DNA of 64,000 nucleotides, from contig CALKUK010000016.1 in the NCBI GenBank assembly GCA_937996655.1, positions 89,048-153,047 on the forward strand, written 5' to 3'. Positions 23,210 through 32,056 of this stretch are shown piece by piece. Numbering within the stretch: the first letter of the stretch is position 1; each line of letters opens with the position of its first letter. Made by a program: the position numbers and the translations under genes. Source of the stretch: an uncultured Sphingomonadaceae bacterium. Its GTDB lineage: Bacteria > Pseudomonadota > Alphaproteobacteria > Sphingomonadales > Sphingomonadaceae. Under the pieces are notes generated by a model. It searched no databases, was not told where the DNA came from, and worked only from the letters and a program-made list of their open reading frames with translations.

Positions 23210-24427
23210 CTAGGCACTGTCCCGCGCATCTGCAAACCGGACCAGCCCTTTTTCCAGATCAGCGATCAGATCATCCGCATCTTCCAACCCGATGCTCAAC
23301 CGGATGACCGGCCCTTGCGCCTGCCAGCTGGTCGCACTGCGATATTTTTGCGGGTCAACGGGAAGGGCGAGGCTTTCATACCCCCCCCAGCTATAGCCGA
23401 TACCGAAATGATCGAGCCCGTCGATGAGGGCGGCGCGCGCGGCATCATCGCCGCCGTTCAGGATGATGCTGAACAGCCCGCCCGCGCCAGAAAAGTCACG
23501 CGCCCAAAGGTCATGTCCGGCCGATCCGGGCAGCGCCGGGTGCAGGACCTGCGCGACCTCCGGCCGACTCTCGAGCCAGGCGGCGATTTTGAGGGCGCTG
23601 TCCCCATGCTGCTTCATCCGCAGCGGCAGCGTGCGCATCCCCCGCAACACAAGGAAACTGTCATCCGCGCTGACAAAATGGCCGAGCATCTGCGCCGTCC
23701 GCCGCAGCGCCATCCAGCACGCGGCGTTGGACGTGACCGCCCCCATCATCGCATCGCTATGCCCGCAAAGATATTTGGTCGCTGCGGTCACAACGAGATC
23801 TACCCCGTGGGTAAGCCCCTGAAAATGCAGCGATGTTGCCCATGTGTTGTCGATCAGCGTCTTGATGCCATGCGCCTGTGCAACCGCGACAATGGCCGGC
23901 ACGTCCTGCACTTCAAAGGTCAGGCTCCCCGGCGATTCCATGAAGATCGCGGCTGTGTTGGGCCGGATCAGCGATGCGATATCGCCGCCAATTCGCGGGT
24001 CATAATAGCTCGTCTCTACGCCCCAATTGCCGAGGAAATTGTCACAGAAATTGCGGGTCGGATCATAAGCGGAATCAACCATCAGCAGGTGATCGCCCGG
24101 CTTCAGGACCGACAAAAGCGCGCCCGTCACCGCCGCCACGCCCGACGCATAGAGCATGGTGCCTGCCGCGCCGGGTTCGAGCTCGGTAATCGCCTCTGCC
24201 AGTGCCCATTGGGTCGGGGTGCCACGCCGCCCGTAGAACAGATCGCCATCCCGGTTGGTCGATGTGCCGCGCTTCAGATGCGCCACATCCTCATAGAGGA
24301 TCGTCGAGGCGCGCCAGACCGGCGGGTTGACGATGCCGCCCTTGCCCGCGCCAAGGCTGGTCCATTCCGTCCGCCTGCCGCCATGCACGAGGCGTGTGGC
24401 GGGCTTCATCTTTTTGTCGTCGCTCAT
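23210..24427 (-). CDS. metC: Cystathionine beta-lyase
   Basis: A 405-residue PLP enzyme of the Cys/Met metabolism family, predicted to cleave cystathionine to homocysteine, pyruvate and ammonia in methionine synthesis. It shows TRLVHGGR at the N terminus, the phosphate-binding YGRRGTPTQ, ASGVAAV, and the PLP-lysine in VTAATKYLCGHSD (K218). The pattern SDAMMG after the Lys is typical of the alphaproteobacterial MetC branch rather than MetB or MetZ. Distinguishing the exact lyase activity by sequence alone is uncertain. Followed upstream by sseA 39 bases away on the same strand; both handle sulfur. Confidence 0.88.
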   Translation of the reverse strand: MSDDKKMKPATRLVHGGRRTEWTSLGAGKGGIVNPPVWRASTILYEDVAHLKRGTSTNRDGDLFYGRRGTPTQWALAEAITELEPGAAGTMLYASGVAAVTGALLSVLKPGDHLLMVDSAYDPTRNFCDNFLGNWGVETSYYDPRIGGDIASLIRPNTAAIFMESPGSLTFEVQDVPAIVAVAQAHGIKTLIDNTWATSLHFQGLTHGVDLVVTAATKYLCGHSDAMMGAVTSNAACWMALRRTAQMLGHFVSADDSFLVLRGMRTLPLRMKQHGDSALKIAAWLESRPEVAQVLHPALPGSAGHDLWARDFSGAGGLFSIILNGGDDAARAALIDGLDHFGIGYSWGGYESLALPVDPQKYRSATSWQAQGPVIRLSIGLEDADDLIADLEKGLVRFADARDSA

Positions 24428-24466
24428 CCCCGATGTCCTAGCGCGGCACAGTGGCGCTGTCGAACT

Positions 24467-25312
24467 TCAGGCCGCCCCTGTCGCCTTTGGCGTGTCCGGA
24501 TCGCTGCCCCAATCGGACCAGCTGCCGTCATAGAGCGCGACCTGCTCCATACCGAGGAGATGCGCCCCAAAGACGAGGCTCGCTGCCGTCAGACCGGATC
24601 CGCAGGTCGCGACCAGCGGCTTTGCGGGATCAATGCCAGCCTCCACAAAAGCCGCCTTCAAAGCGTCGCCGCGCTTCCACGTGCCATCGGCAGTGTACAT
24701 CTGCGTATAGGGCAGGTTGAAGCTGCTAGGGATGTGACCTGCGCCGACATTGGGCCGGGGATCAGCTTCTTCGCCAGTGAAGCGCGCCGCGCCGCGGGCA
24801 TCAACGACTTGCTCTGCCTTGCTGTCGATATTGGCCAGCATCTGTGCCTTATCCCGCACGACCTTGTCATTTTTCCAAGCCGTGAAATGACGGTGGCGGA
24901 TGGTGGGCTTGCCGCTTTCCAGCGCACGCCCTTCCGCTTTCCATTTGGCAAGGCCGCCATCGAGCACCGCGACCCCGTGGGCACCAAAGACCTGAGACAG
25001 CATCCACCAGGCGCGCGGGGCGCTCTTCCAGGGGCTGTTGTCGTAAATGACGATGCGGCTGCCATCGCCCAGCCCCAGTGACTGCATCCGGCTGGCAAAC
25101 TTCTCGGCACCCGGCAGCATCATGGGCAGCGGGTTAGCGCTGTCGACAATCTCAGACAGGTCCATGAAGACCGCCCCTGGGATGTGCTCCGCCTCAAACT
25201 CTGCTGCTGCATTGCGATGATCGCTTGGCAGGAACAAGCTGGCGTCCACGACACGCAGATCCGACGCGCCGAGTTCATTTGCGAGCCATTCGGTGCTGAC
25301 GAGCTGTTCCAT
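24467..25312 (-). CDS. sseA: 3-mercaptopyruvate sulfurtransferase (rhodanese family)
   Basis: A 281-residue two-domain rhodanese. The N-terminal inactive domain has VVDASLFLP and IYDNSPWKSAPRAWW; the C-terminal active domain has the catalytic loop CGSGLT with C237. The CGSG[TV]-type loop marks 3-mercaptopyruvate specificity, against the CRKGxT of thiosulfate rhodaneses. It transfers sulfur from mercaptopyruvate to thiols or cyanide. ATG 25312 (MEQLVSTEWLA) is the homologous start. It precedes metC on the same strand and is divergent from queF. Confidence 0.92.
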   Translation of the reverse strand: MEQLVSTEWLANELGASDLRVVDASLFLPSDHRNAAAEFEAEHIPGAVFMDLSEIVDSANPLPMMLPGAEKFASRMQSLGLGDGSRIVIYDNSPWKSAPRAWWMLSQVFGAHGVAVLDGGLAKWKAEGRALESGKPTIRHRHFTAWKNDKVVRDKAQMLANIDSKAEQVVDARGAARFTGEEADPRPNVGAGHIPSSFNLPYTQMYTADGTWKRGDALKAAFVEAGIDPAKPLVATCGSGLTAASLVFGAHLLGMEQVALYDGSWSDWGSDPDTPKATGAA

Positions 25313-25413
25313 GATCTTAAGTCTCCTAACAGGTTTAGACGCCAGCCTAGTCCTGTGCGCGCTGTCCGTCGAGACAGGTGACAAAGCGCCGTTGCCTCGC
25401 CTAAAGACGGCTT

Positions 25414-25860
25414 ATGTCCATGAAACATCTCGGTCAGGTCAGCGCGCTTCCCGCCACGCCGGAAGAGGCCGTCCTCGATTATCCCGCCAATCCGCGTCCG
25501 GGCTCACCCTATCTGGTGCGCTTCGTGTCGCCGGAGTTCACCTCGCTCTGCCCGGTCACCGGCCAGCCCGATTTCGCGCATATCGTGATCGATTATGTCC
25601 CCGGCGACTCGATTGTCGAATCGAAGTCCCTGAAGCTGTTTCTGGGGTCGTTTCGCAACCATGCCGCCTTCCATGAGGACTGCACAGTGGGCATCGGCCA
25701 GCGTCTTTTCAAAGAGATGGCTCCAATCTGGCTGCGCATCGGCGGATATTGGTATCCACGCGGCGGCATCCCCATCGATGTCTTTTGGCAATCCGGCGCG
25801 CCGCCACAGGACGTTTGGGTGCCCGAACAGGGTGTGCCAGGCTATCGCGGACGCGGTTAG
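25414..25860 (+). CDS. queF: NADPH-dependent 7-cyano-7-deazaguanine reductase QueF
   Basis: A 148-residue unimodular (YkvM-type) QueF that reduces preQ0 nitrile to preQ1 amine in queuosine synthesis. The catalytic Cys is in SLCPVTGQPDF (C46), Asp53 follows, and the QueF motif ESKSLKLF lies at 69-76, with FHED (H87-E88) for substrate binding. Length fits the short form. No queC/D/E is in the window. Divergent from sseA with 101 bases between; no preQ1 riboswitch could be recognised there. Confidence 0.95.
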   Translation: MSMKHLGQVSALPATPEEAVLDYPANPRPGSPYLVRFVSPEFTSLCPVTGQPDFAHIVIDYVPGDSIVESKSLKLFLGSFRNHAAFHEDCTVGIGQRLFKEMAPIWLRIGGYWYPRGGIPIDVFWQSGAPPQDVWVPEQGVPGYRGRG

Positions 25861-25970
25861 CAAACATCCCTAATATCTCCGGTCCGGCATGCGACGGGGG
25901 ACACCCCGTAGTTTGACGGTGTTGAGGTGGCCCCTGCGCCGCCTCACCTTGGTTTCCACAAGGGAAAACC

Positions 25971-27101
25971 ATGTTGAAAACCGTGCCCAGAGCAGACCTA
26001 ATTGCACAGGCCAAAAAGGGCACACAGCGGTCCATTTTGTCCGATCCCCTGACCGCGATTGTGGCGGCCCATGTCCTTGCGGTTGGCACCCTCCTCCTCG
26101 GGTTGCTGGTCGGTGTGCGGCAGCTTTATCTCGTGTCAGGCGCTCTTCTGGCAGGAGCGGTGATCCTGCTCTTGGCCTCATCCTATCGGAGTTGGGGGGC
26201 GCGCGCCGCAGCGGTGGAGGACATTGACCTCCCGCTCGGCGCGCAAGCGTCCCCGTCCAAAGGCGGCCTGTCCGAAGCCGTCGCATCCATCACCAACACG
26301 CCGCCTTGCCCAGAGGTCGCCTTGCAGCACGATCTCACAGACGCGCTCGCGAATGGGGAGCTGCGGCTCGTCTACCAACCACTGGCCCGTCTCTCCTCTG
26401 GCCGGACCATCGGCTATGAGGCGTTGCTCCGCTGGGATCATCCGCAATTCGGCCTCATCCTGCCGACGCGCTTTATCGAAGCAGCAGAAACGTCCGGGTT
26501 GATTGTGCCGGTGGGGGCCTGGGTGATGCAGGCCGCCTGTCAGGAAGCCGCGCGTTGGGACAAGACCCTGTTCCTTTCGGTCAACGCCTCTGCAGTGCAG
26601 ATTGCAGCGCCGGGCTTTGCCGATATGGTCCGGGCGGCGCTCACCGAGAGCGGCCTCAGCCCGGCCCGGCTGGAAATTGAAGTGACGGAAACTGCCTTGC
26701 TCGACGACAACAGCACCGCGCGGGACGCCCTGCGCGACCTGCGGGCCATAGGCATCCGCATTGCGCTGGATGACTTTGGCATGGGCCACGCCTCCTTTTC
26801 GTATCTGCTCACCTTCCCGTTCGACAAGATCAAGATCGACCGCAAGTTCATTGCCGACATTGCCTGGCGGCCGGAAAGCCGGACCATCGTCGAGGCTGTA
26901 ACCGGCATGGCGCACAAGCTCGGCATTGAAGTGCTCGCCGAAGGGATTGAAGAGGTCGATCAGCTCGTCATTGCCAAACTCGCGGGATGCGAGCTCGGCC
27001 AAGGCCTCTTGTTGGGCGAACCCCGGCCCGCTGAAGAGCATTATCGTCTGCGACCGACGCAGCCCCCGGCCCCCCGCCGAAAGCTGGCCGTCGCCGCCTG
27101 A
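25971..27101 (+). CDS. EAL-domain cyclic-di-GMP phosphodiesterase, membrane-anchored
   Basis: A 376-residue protein with two predicted membrane helices (about residues 24-66) and a C-terminal EAL domain (about 120-355). The active-site residues look complete: YEALLRW (EAL), N in LSVNASA, EVTET, ALDDFG, KIDRKFI and AEGIE, with GQG near the end in place of the usual Q-G-Y/F. It should hydrolyse c-di-GMP to pGpG at the inner membrane. There is no GGDEF domain. A hairpin pairing 25925-25932 with 25941-25948 lies in the leader. The stop abuts that of the convergent P450 gene within GCCTGATCAGGC. Confidence 0.9.
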   Translation: MLKTVPRADLIAQAKKGTQRSILSDPLTAIVAAHVLAVGTLLLGLLVGVRQLYLVSGALLAGAVILLLASSYRSWGARAAAVEDIDLPLGAQASPSKGGLSEAVASITNTPPCPEVALQHDLTDALANGELRLVYQPLARLSSGRTIGYEALLRWDHPQFGLILPTRFIEAAETSGLIVPVGAWVMQAACQEAARWDKTLFLSVNASAVQIAAPGFADMVRAALTESGLSPARLEIEVTETALLDDNSTARDALRDLRAIGIRIALDDFGMGHASFSYLLTFPFDKIKIDRKFIADIAWRPESRTIVEAVTGMAHKLGIEVLAEGIEEVDQLVIAKLAGCELGQGLLLGEPRPAEEHYRLRPTQPPAPRRKLAVAA

Positions 27102-28382
27102 TCAGGCCGCCTTGAAGCGGATGGGCAGGCGCTTCAGCCCGCCGACAAACACGGATTCGACACGGGCCGGATCACCGGTCAGTTCCACTGATGCGAGTCG
27201 CGGCAGCAGCTCTTCCATCAGGATGCGCATTTCCATCCGTGCGAGATGCTGGCCAAGGCAGACATGCCCGCCAAAGCCGAAACCGATCTGCGCGTTGGGC
27301 GTACGGTCCGGATTGAACGTGAAGGGGTCTGCAAAGACCGCCTCATCCCTGTTGCCCGAAACGTAGCAGAGCATCATCCAGTCGCCCGCCTTGATCTTCT
27401 GGCCGTTCAATTCTGTGTCTTCCACAGCAGAGCGCATGAAATGCTGTACCGGCGTCGTCCAGCGGACCGCCTCTTCAATCAGGCCGGCTTTGTCGGTCTC
27501 CGCCGCGCGGTAGCGTTCAAACAGCGCGGGGTTGCGCGCCAGTTCCATCATGGCGCCTGCGGTCGACGCCGAGGTCGTGTCATGCCCAGCCGTGGCGACG
27601 ATGATGTAATAGCCGTTCAATTCCCGGTCAGGGATCGGCGCGCCATTGACGGTCGAATTGGCGAGCACAGTCGCCACATCTTCCTGCGGGTTCTGGCGGC
27701 GGCTGGCCGTCAGGTCTTTGAAATAATTTTCAAAATCCGCGATCACAAAGTTCAGCATCTGAAGCCCGGCGACAGGATCGGTGATTTCCGCCCGGTCACG
27801 GTTGAGTTCCGGGTCGGTTGATCCGAACAATTGCTGGGTGAGGAGCAACATGCGCGGCTCATCCTCACGCGGGACACCCAGAATGTTCATGACGACGCGC
27901 AGCGGATAATGGAGCGCCACATCGCGCGCGAAATCACATTCATCGCCGAGCGACAGCATGTGATCCACCGTCTCACGCGCAATCTCCCGGATGCGGTCTT
28001 CGAGGATGCGCAGGTTTTTGGGCATGAACCAGGTCTGCGTCAGCAGACGGTATTTCATATGGTCAGGCGCATCCATCTGCACCAGCGACTTGACGAGGTG
28101 CCCATCGGGGATCTGCGCGCGGACGATAGCGTCAATTGCTTTCATCGTCAGCGTCGTCTGGCGGACGCCGGAGGCGAAAAGCTTATTGTTGCGGCTGACC
28201 TCCATGATGTCGGCATGGCGCGTGACTGCCCAGAAGGGATCATAGTCCGGCACTTCCGCCACCGCGAGCGGCGCATTGGCGCGCGCCCAGGCGAATTTTT
28301 CATGAAGGCCGGCCCATTCCCCATAGGCTTTGGGGTCGGTCAATGCCTTTGCCACGTCAGCCGGCAATAGGGGTGCAGCCAC
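27102..28382 (-). CDS. Cytochrome P450
   Basis: A 426-residue soluble bacterial P450. It has the I-helix AGHDTT for oxygen activation, ExxR as EEAVR, PDRTPNAQ before the heme loop, and FGFGGHVCLGQ with the heme-ligand Cys375. The DHMKYRLLTQTWFMPKNL region resembles the CYP125/CYP142-like and related sphingomonad P450s that act on sterols, terpenes or alkyl compounds; the substrate is not evident. The start is GTG 28382, with GGAGAAGA before it. No ferredoxin or reductase gene is adjacent, so redox partners are encoded elsewhere. Confidence 0.92.
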   Translation of the reverse strand: MAAPLLPADVAKALTDPKAYGEWAGLHEKFAWARANAPLAVAEVPDYDPFWAVTRHADIMEVSRNNKLFASGVRQTTLTMKAIDAIVRAQIPDGHLVKSLVQMDAPDHMKYRLLTQTWFMPKNLRILEDRIREIARETVDHMLSLGDECDFARDVALHYPLRVVMNILGVPREDEPRMLLLTQQLFGSTDPELNRDRAEITDPVAGLQMLNFVIADFENYFKDLTASRRQNPQEDVATVLANSTVNGAPIPDRELNGYYIIVATAGHDTTSASTAGAMMELARNPALFERYRAAETDKAGLIEEAVRWTTPVQHFMRSAVEDTELNGQKIKAGDWMMLCYVSGNRDEAVFADPFTFNPDRTPNAQIGFGFGGHVCLGQHLARMEMRILMEELLPRLASVELTGDPARVESVFVGGLKRLPIRFKAA

Positions 28383-28493
28383 CAGTCTTCTCCTCAGGAC
28401 ATCTTATAATTTGGCCTGTGGTGAAGGCGAAAGCCGCGCAGATCAAGACGCATCTGCACGGCCCTGCCGCATATGCCAGCCTATCTGACCCGC

Positions 28494-30083
28494 CTATTTG
28501 AACAGGCCACCCAAAATCCCGCGCAGCAGTTGCCCGCCGAGATTCCCGGCGATCTTGCGCCCTACCGATGTCGCGGCAGAGCGCGCGGCAGATTCGACCA
28601 TCTTTTCAGCAAAGCTGGGCTTGGCGGCTTCGCGGGCGGCAATGGCATCAGCCTTCGCCTGTTCCTTGGCCAGGCGGGCCGCCTCGCGCGCAGCAATCGC
28701 ATCGGCCTTTGCCTGCTCTTTCGCGGCAATCGCCGCCTGCTTGTCGGCTTCAGACGCGGCGGCCGCTTGGGCGGCGGCGGCCGTTGCCTGGGTCCGCTTG
28801 GCAACGATGATTTCTTCAGCCGATTCGCGGTCGATAAGGGTATCATATTTGGCACCGACAGCGTCGGTCTGGATCATGATCGCGCGCTCTTGCGGCGTGA
28901 CGGGGCCGACGCGCGAGCAGGGGGCCTTGATCAACGTGCGTTCCACTGGCGTGGGGGAGCCATCGGCCTGCAGCACAGAGACCAGAGCTTCACCGACGCG
29001 CAGTTCGATGATCGCCTTGGCCACATCCACATCGGGATTGGCACGGAAGGTTTCCGCCGCAGACTTGATCGCCTTTTCATCCTTGGGCGTAAAGGCGCGC
29101 AACGCGTGCTGGACGCGGTTGGACAATTGGCCCGCCACTGTTTCCGGAATGTCGATCGGGTTCTGTGTGATGAAATAGACGCCGACGCCCTTGGAGCGGA
29201 TGAGACGGACGACCTGTTCAATCTTTTCCACCAGCGCCTTGGGCGCATCATTGAATAGCAGGTGCGCTTCATCAAAGAAGAAGACGAGCTTGGGTTTATC
29301 CGGGTCCCCCACTTCGGGCAGCGTTTCAAACAGTTCCGAGAGCAGCCAGAGCAGGAAGGTGGAATAGAGCTTCGGGCTGGCCATCAGCTTATCAGCCGCC
29401 AGAATGTTGATGATCCCGCGGCCCTTGTCATCCGTCACGAAGAAATCATCGAGGTCGAGCGCCGGTTCCCCAAAGAATTTGTCTCCGCCCTGGCTGCGCA
29501 GCTGAAGGAGCGAACGCTGGATGGTCCCGACGCTCGCCTTGGAGACATTGCCATAGGTAACCGACAGCTCATCCGCGCGGTCGGCAATGTCGACGAGCAT
29601 CGTCTGAAGATCATCGAGATCAAGGAGCAGCAGGCCTTCCTTGTCTGCTGCATGAAAGGCGATGGTGAGCACGCCTTCCTGCACCTCGTTCAAATCCATC
29701 AACCGCGACAGGAGCAGCGGCCCCATTTCCGACACGGTGGTGCGGATGGGGTGCCCCTGTTCCCCGAAAAGATCCCAGAACTGGACAGGATTGTCGGCAT
29801 AAGCCCATTCGGTATCGCCAATTTCGGCGGAGCGGGCGGCAAAGATTTCATGCGTCTTGGCCGTAGCAGAGCCCGCCATAGCCATGCCGGATAGATCCCC
29901 TTTCACGTCGGACACGAAAACCGGCACCCCGGCCTTGGAAAAGCCTTCCGCCATGCCTTGCAACGTCACGGTTTTCCCGGTGCCTGTCGCGCCGGCAATC
30001 AGGCCGTGACGGTTGGCCCGTTTGAAGTTGATGACCTGACGCTGACCCCCGCCAACCCCGATGAAAAGACCCTCATCCGACAT
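28494..30083 (-). CDS. HerA-like ATPase, DUF853 (YjgR) family
   Basis: A 529-residue P-loop ATPase of the HerA/FtsK superfamily. Walker A GATGTGKTV at 31-39 and Walker B LVFFFDEAHLLF are clear, with the arginine/sensor-like ITQNPIDIPETVAGQLSNR between. The C-terminal tail (about 430-490) is very rich in Ala, Lys, Glu and contains two identical 16-residue repeats (454-469 and 472-487), a probable coiled coil, followed by a Gly-rich amphipathic end. Cellular role unknown; DUF853 members are widespread single genes. ATG 30083 (MSDEGLFIGVGGG) fits the family; it is divergent from trcR. Confidence 0.9.
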   Translation of the reverse strand: MSDEGLFIGVGGGQRQVINFKRANRHGLIAGATGTGKTVTLQGMAEGFSKAGVPVFVSDVKGDLSGMAMAGSATAKTHEIFAARSAEIGDTEWAYADNPVQFWDLFGEQGHPIRTTVSEMGPLLLSRLMDLNEVQEGVLTIAFHAADKEGLLLLDLDDLQTMLVDIADRADELSVTYGNVSKASVGTIQRSLLQLRSQGGDKFFGEPALDLDDFFVTDDKGRGIINILAADKLMASPKLYSTFLLWLLSELFETLPEVGDPDKPKLVFFFDEAHLLFNDAPKALVEKIEQVVRLIRSKGVGVYFITQNPIDIPETVAGQLSNRVQHALRAFTPKDEKAIKSAAETFRANPDVDVAKAIIELRVGEALVSVLQADGSPTPVERTLIKAPCSRVGPVTPQERAIMIQTDAVGAKYDTLIDRESAEEIIVAKRTQATAAAAQAAAASEADKQAAIAAKEQAKADAIAAREAARLAKEQAKADAIAAREAAKPSFAEKMVESAARSAATSVGRKIAGNLGGQLLRGILGGLFK

Positions 30084-30164
30084 ATACGCACCTTTCCTGA
30101 CACTCGCGGCGGGCAACCTAATCGCAAAACCGACAGTTTCAAAGTGGATGAATTATCCTACGGA

Positions 30165-30275
30165 GTTGGCAGCAGCTGACAGCTGATCGCACGGAAACCC
30201 TTGCCCTTGCGCGCAAGCGGGATTAAGTCGGCGGCAACATACCGGCCGCTCCGAGAGGGGCGGCCCTCTTTTTTC
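30165..30275 (+). ncRNA. Candidate leader RNA or sRNA ending in an intrinsic terminator upstream of trcR
   Basis: The 204-base gap before trcR contains a possible promoter (CCGACA at 30130, TATCCT near 30155), a perfect palindrome CTTGCGCGCAAG (30206-30217), and a strong GC hairpin with a T-run (30244-30274) that ends right at the trcR Shine-Dalgarno site. A start at about 30165 would give a transcript of about 110 bases. Whether it is a stand-alone sRNA or an attenuated trcR leader cannot be decided from sequence. Boundaries are estimates. Confidence 0.35.
30244..30274 (+). terminator. Intrinsic terminator in the trcR leader
   Basis: GGCCGCTCC (30244-30252) pairs with GGGGCGGCC (30257-30265) across a GAGA tetraloop (one U-G pair), followed by CTCTTTTTT (30266-30274). 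It lies directly before the SD GGGAG (30276-30280) of trcR on the same strand, so it stops transcription before the gene unless it is bypassed. Confidence 0.8.
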
Positions 30276-30287
30276 GGGAGAAACCCC

Positions 30288-30953
30288 TTGGCCCAGCCAC
30301 TCATGCCCCACGCGACCGCCGCATGGCTCGTCGACAATACGGCGCTGACTTTTGAGCAGATTGCACACTTCTGCGGCCTGCACATTCTTGAGATTCAGGC
30401 CATTGCCGATGAAACATCGGGCACCAAGCTGATGGGGCGCGACCCTGTGCGCGCCGGTGAAGTCACCATGGCGGAAATCGAAAAGGGTCAGGCTGACCCT
30501 AATTATGAACTTGTGATGGTGAAGGCCCCCGAAGCTCCGACCCGCACCAAGGGTCCGCGCTACACGCCGGTGTCCAAGCGTCAGGACAAGCCCGATGGCA
30601 TCGCCTGGCTGATCCGCAACCATGCTGAACTGTCTGATGGACAGATTGGCAAGCTGATCGGCACCACGCGTACGACGATCGCCGCTATCCGGGATCGGAC
30701 GCATTGGAACATCGCAGACATCACGCCGAAAGACCCTGTCGCTCTCGGCCTATGTTCGCAGCGTGAACTCGACGCAACCGTCGCCAAGGCCGCCAAAATG
30801 AAGGGCATCAAGGCTGTCGAAGACACGCGCCTTGAAGGCGATCGTGCCGCCCTGATCGAAGAGCTTCGCGCCGAGCGTGATGCAGCGCATCGTGCCGCTG
30901 AAAAGGCCGCTGCCGATGCGGAGGCCGAACTTGGCGGAAACTCCGACGCCTGA
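30288..30953 (+). CDS. trcR: Cell-cycle transcriptional regulator TrcR (DUF1013)
   Basis: A 221-residue protein matching the alphaproteobacterial DUF1013/TrcR family. It has MAQPLMPHATAAWLVDN at the start, a helix-turn-helix-like LTFEQIAHFCGLHILEIQAIAD, a second HTH-like LSDGQIGKLIGTTRTTIAAIRDRTHWN (given in part), and an acidic Ala-rich coiled-coil tail. TrcR is known as a conserved cell-cycle regulator in Caulobacter; targets here are unknown. The start is TTG 30288, shown by GGGAG seven bases before it and by family alignment. An intrinsic terminator precedes the SD. It overlaps the MBL gene by 23 bases. Confidence 0.88.
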   Translation: MAQPLMPHATAAWLVDNTALTFEQIAHFCGLHILEIQAIADETSGTKLMGRDPVRAGEVTMAEIEKGQADPNYELVMVKAPEAPTRTKGPRYTPVSKRQDKPDGIAWLIRNHAELSDGQIGKLIGTTRTTIAAIRDRTHWNIADITPKDPVALGLCSQRELDATVAKAAKMKGIKAVEDTRLEGDRAALIEELRAERDAAHRAAEKAAADAEAELGGNSDA

Positions 30954-32040
30954 GAGTGTCTCTCCCGATGCCTCGCTGACCGCCGATGATAGCTTCACGG
31001 CGACCAGCAGCGCTGGATTGACCTACCCCTGGGGCAGCTTCGCACCAGGGCCGGGCAAAGTTCATCGTGTCGCAAATGGAATCAGCTGGGCCCGCATTCC
31101 GATGCCGGGCTCGCTCGGCCATATCAACAGCTGGCTGCTGGATGACGGGGATGGCATCGCCGTCGTCGATTCGGGCATGCTGTTGACGACCTGTAGTGAT
31201 GCTTGGAAGTCGCTGTTCGGCGGCGACCTGAAAGACCGGCAGATCACCCGCGTGTTCGGCACGCACCTGCACCCTGATCATATCGGCCTGGCCGGATGGC
31301 TGTGCAAACGCTTTGACTGCGACGTGTGGATGACACGCGGCGAATGGCTGACGGCGCGCATGTTGTCCGCCGACGTGCGTGAAGATGTCCCGCCCGAAGC
31401 CATGGCCCTGCAACGCAGCGCCGGTTGGGGTGAGGACGTTCTGGCGCAACAGGCTGCGAAGGGCTGGGGGCGCTTTGGCCGGATGCTCTTTCCGATGCCG
31501 ATCAGCTATCACCGGATCAAGGATGGCGACCTGATTGACTTTGGCGCGCACCAGTGGCGCGTTGTCGTTGGGTCGGGCCATAGCCCGGAACATGCCTGTT
31601 TGTGGAATGAGGCTGAAGGCGTGCTCGTCTCCGGCGATCAGGTGCTGCCGCGGATCAGCTCCAACGTGTCGGTCAACATGTCGGAACCCAATGCCGATCC
31701 GCTGGGCGAATGGCTGGCGTCCATCGACAAGTTGCTGGCCGTTCTGCCGGATGACCTTCTCGTCTGCCCCGCGCACGGCGAGCCGTTTAAGGGGCTGCAC
31801 ACCCGCCTGATCGCGCTGCGCGATGAACATCTGCGCCGTCTGGATCAGGTTCATGCAGCGATAGGGCAAGCGCCCCTGCGCACCATCGACTGCTTCCCCC
31901 TGCTGTTTAACCGGAAAATTGGTGAAGAGCATCGGGAACTCGCCACCGGAGAGGCGATTGCCCATCTCCACCGCCTGATGGAAGAGGGCCGCGCCCGCCG
32001 CGAGATGACCGACGGCGTATATTGGTATTCCGCAGCTTAA
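30931..32040 (+). CDS. MBL-fold metallo-hydrolase
   Basis: A 369-residue metallo-beta-lactamase-fold protein. The metal motif HLHPDHIG (HxHxDH) is intact, with further ligands in GSGHSPEH, SGDQVLP and CPAHGEPF. These fit a glyoxalase II/lactonase-like dinuclear site with a C-terminal helical extension. The substrate is not known. The TTG at 30931 is proposed as start since GGAGG lies six bases before it; an ATG at 30916 is the alternative. Either way it begins inside trcR, so the two are cotranscribed. Confidence 0.85.
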   Translation: MAETPTPESVSPDASLTADDSFTATSSAGLTYPWGSFAPGPGKVHRVANGISWARIPMPGSLGHINSWLLDDGDGIAVVDSGMLLTTCSDAWKSLFGGDLKDRQITRVFGTHLHPDHIGLAGWLCKRFDCDVWMTRGEWLTARMLSADVREDVPPEAMALQRSAGWGEDVLAQQAAKGWGRFGRMLFPMPISYHRIKDGDLIDFGAHQWRVVVGSGHSPEHACLWNEAEGVLVSGDQVLPRISSNVSVNMSEPNADPLGEWLASIDKLLAVLPDDLLVCPAHGEPFKGLHTRLIALRDEHLRRLDQVHAAIGQAPLRTIDCFPLLFNRKIGEEHRELATGEAIAHLHRLMEEGRARREMTDGVYWYSAA

Positions 32041-32056
32041 GGTGCGGCCTCCGGCC

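Noticed and set aside
24428..24466. SAM or SAH riboswitch before metC
   Set aside because: The gap is only 39 bases and shows no pseudoknot pattern; sseA ends there.
23180..25081. A 633-codon open frame on the plus strand across metC and sseA
   Set aside because: It is antisense to two well-recognised genes, has no family similarity or RBS, and high GC makes such antisense frames common.
25313..25413. preQ1 riboswitch before queF
   Set aside because: No hairpin with the A-rich tail of the preQ1 classes could be drawn.
28623..28724. Near-identical DNA repeats, possibly a mobile element scar
   Set aside because: They are in frame and encode the Ala/Lys/Glu repeat of the HerA-like tail.
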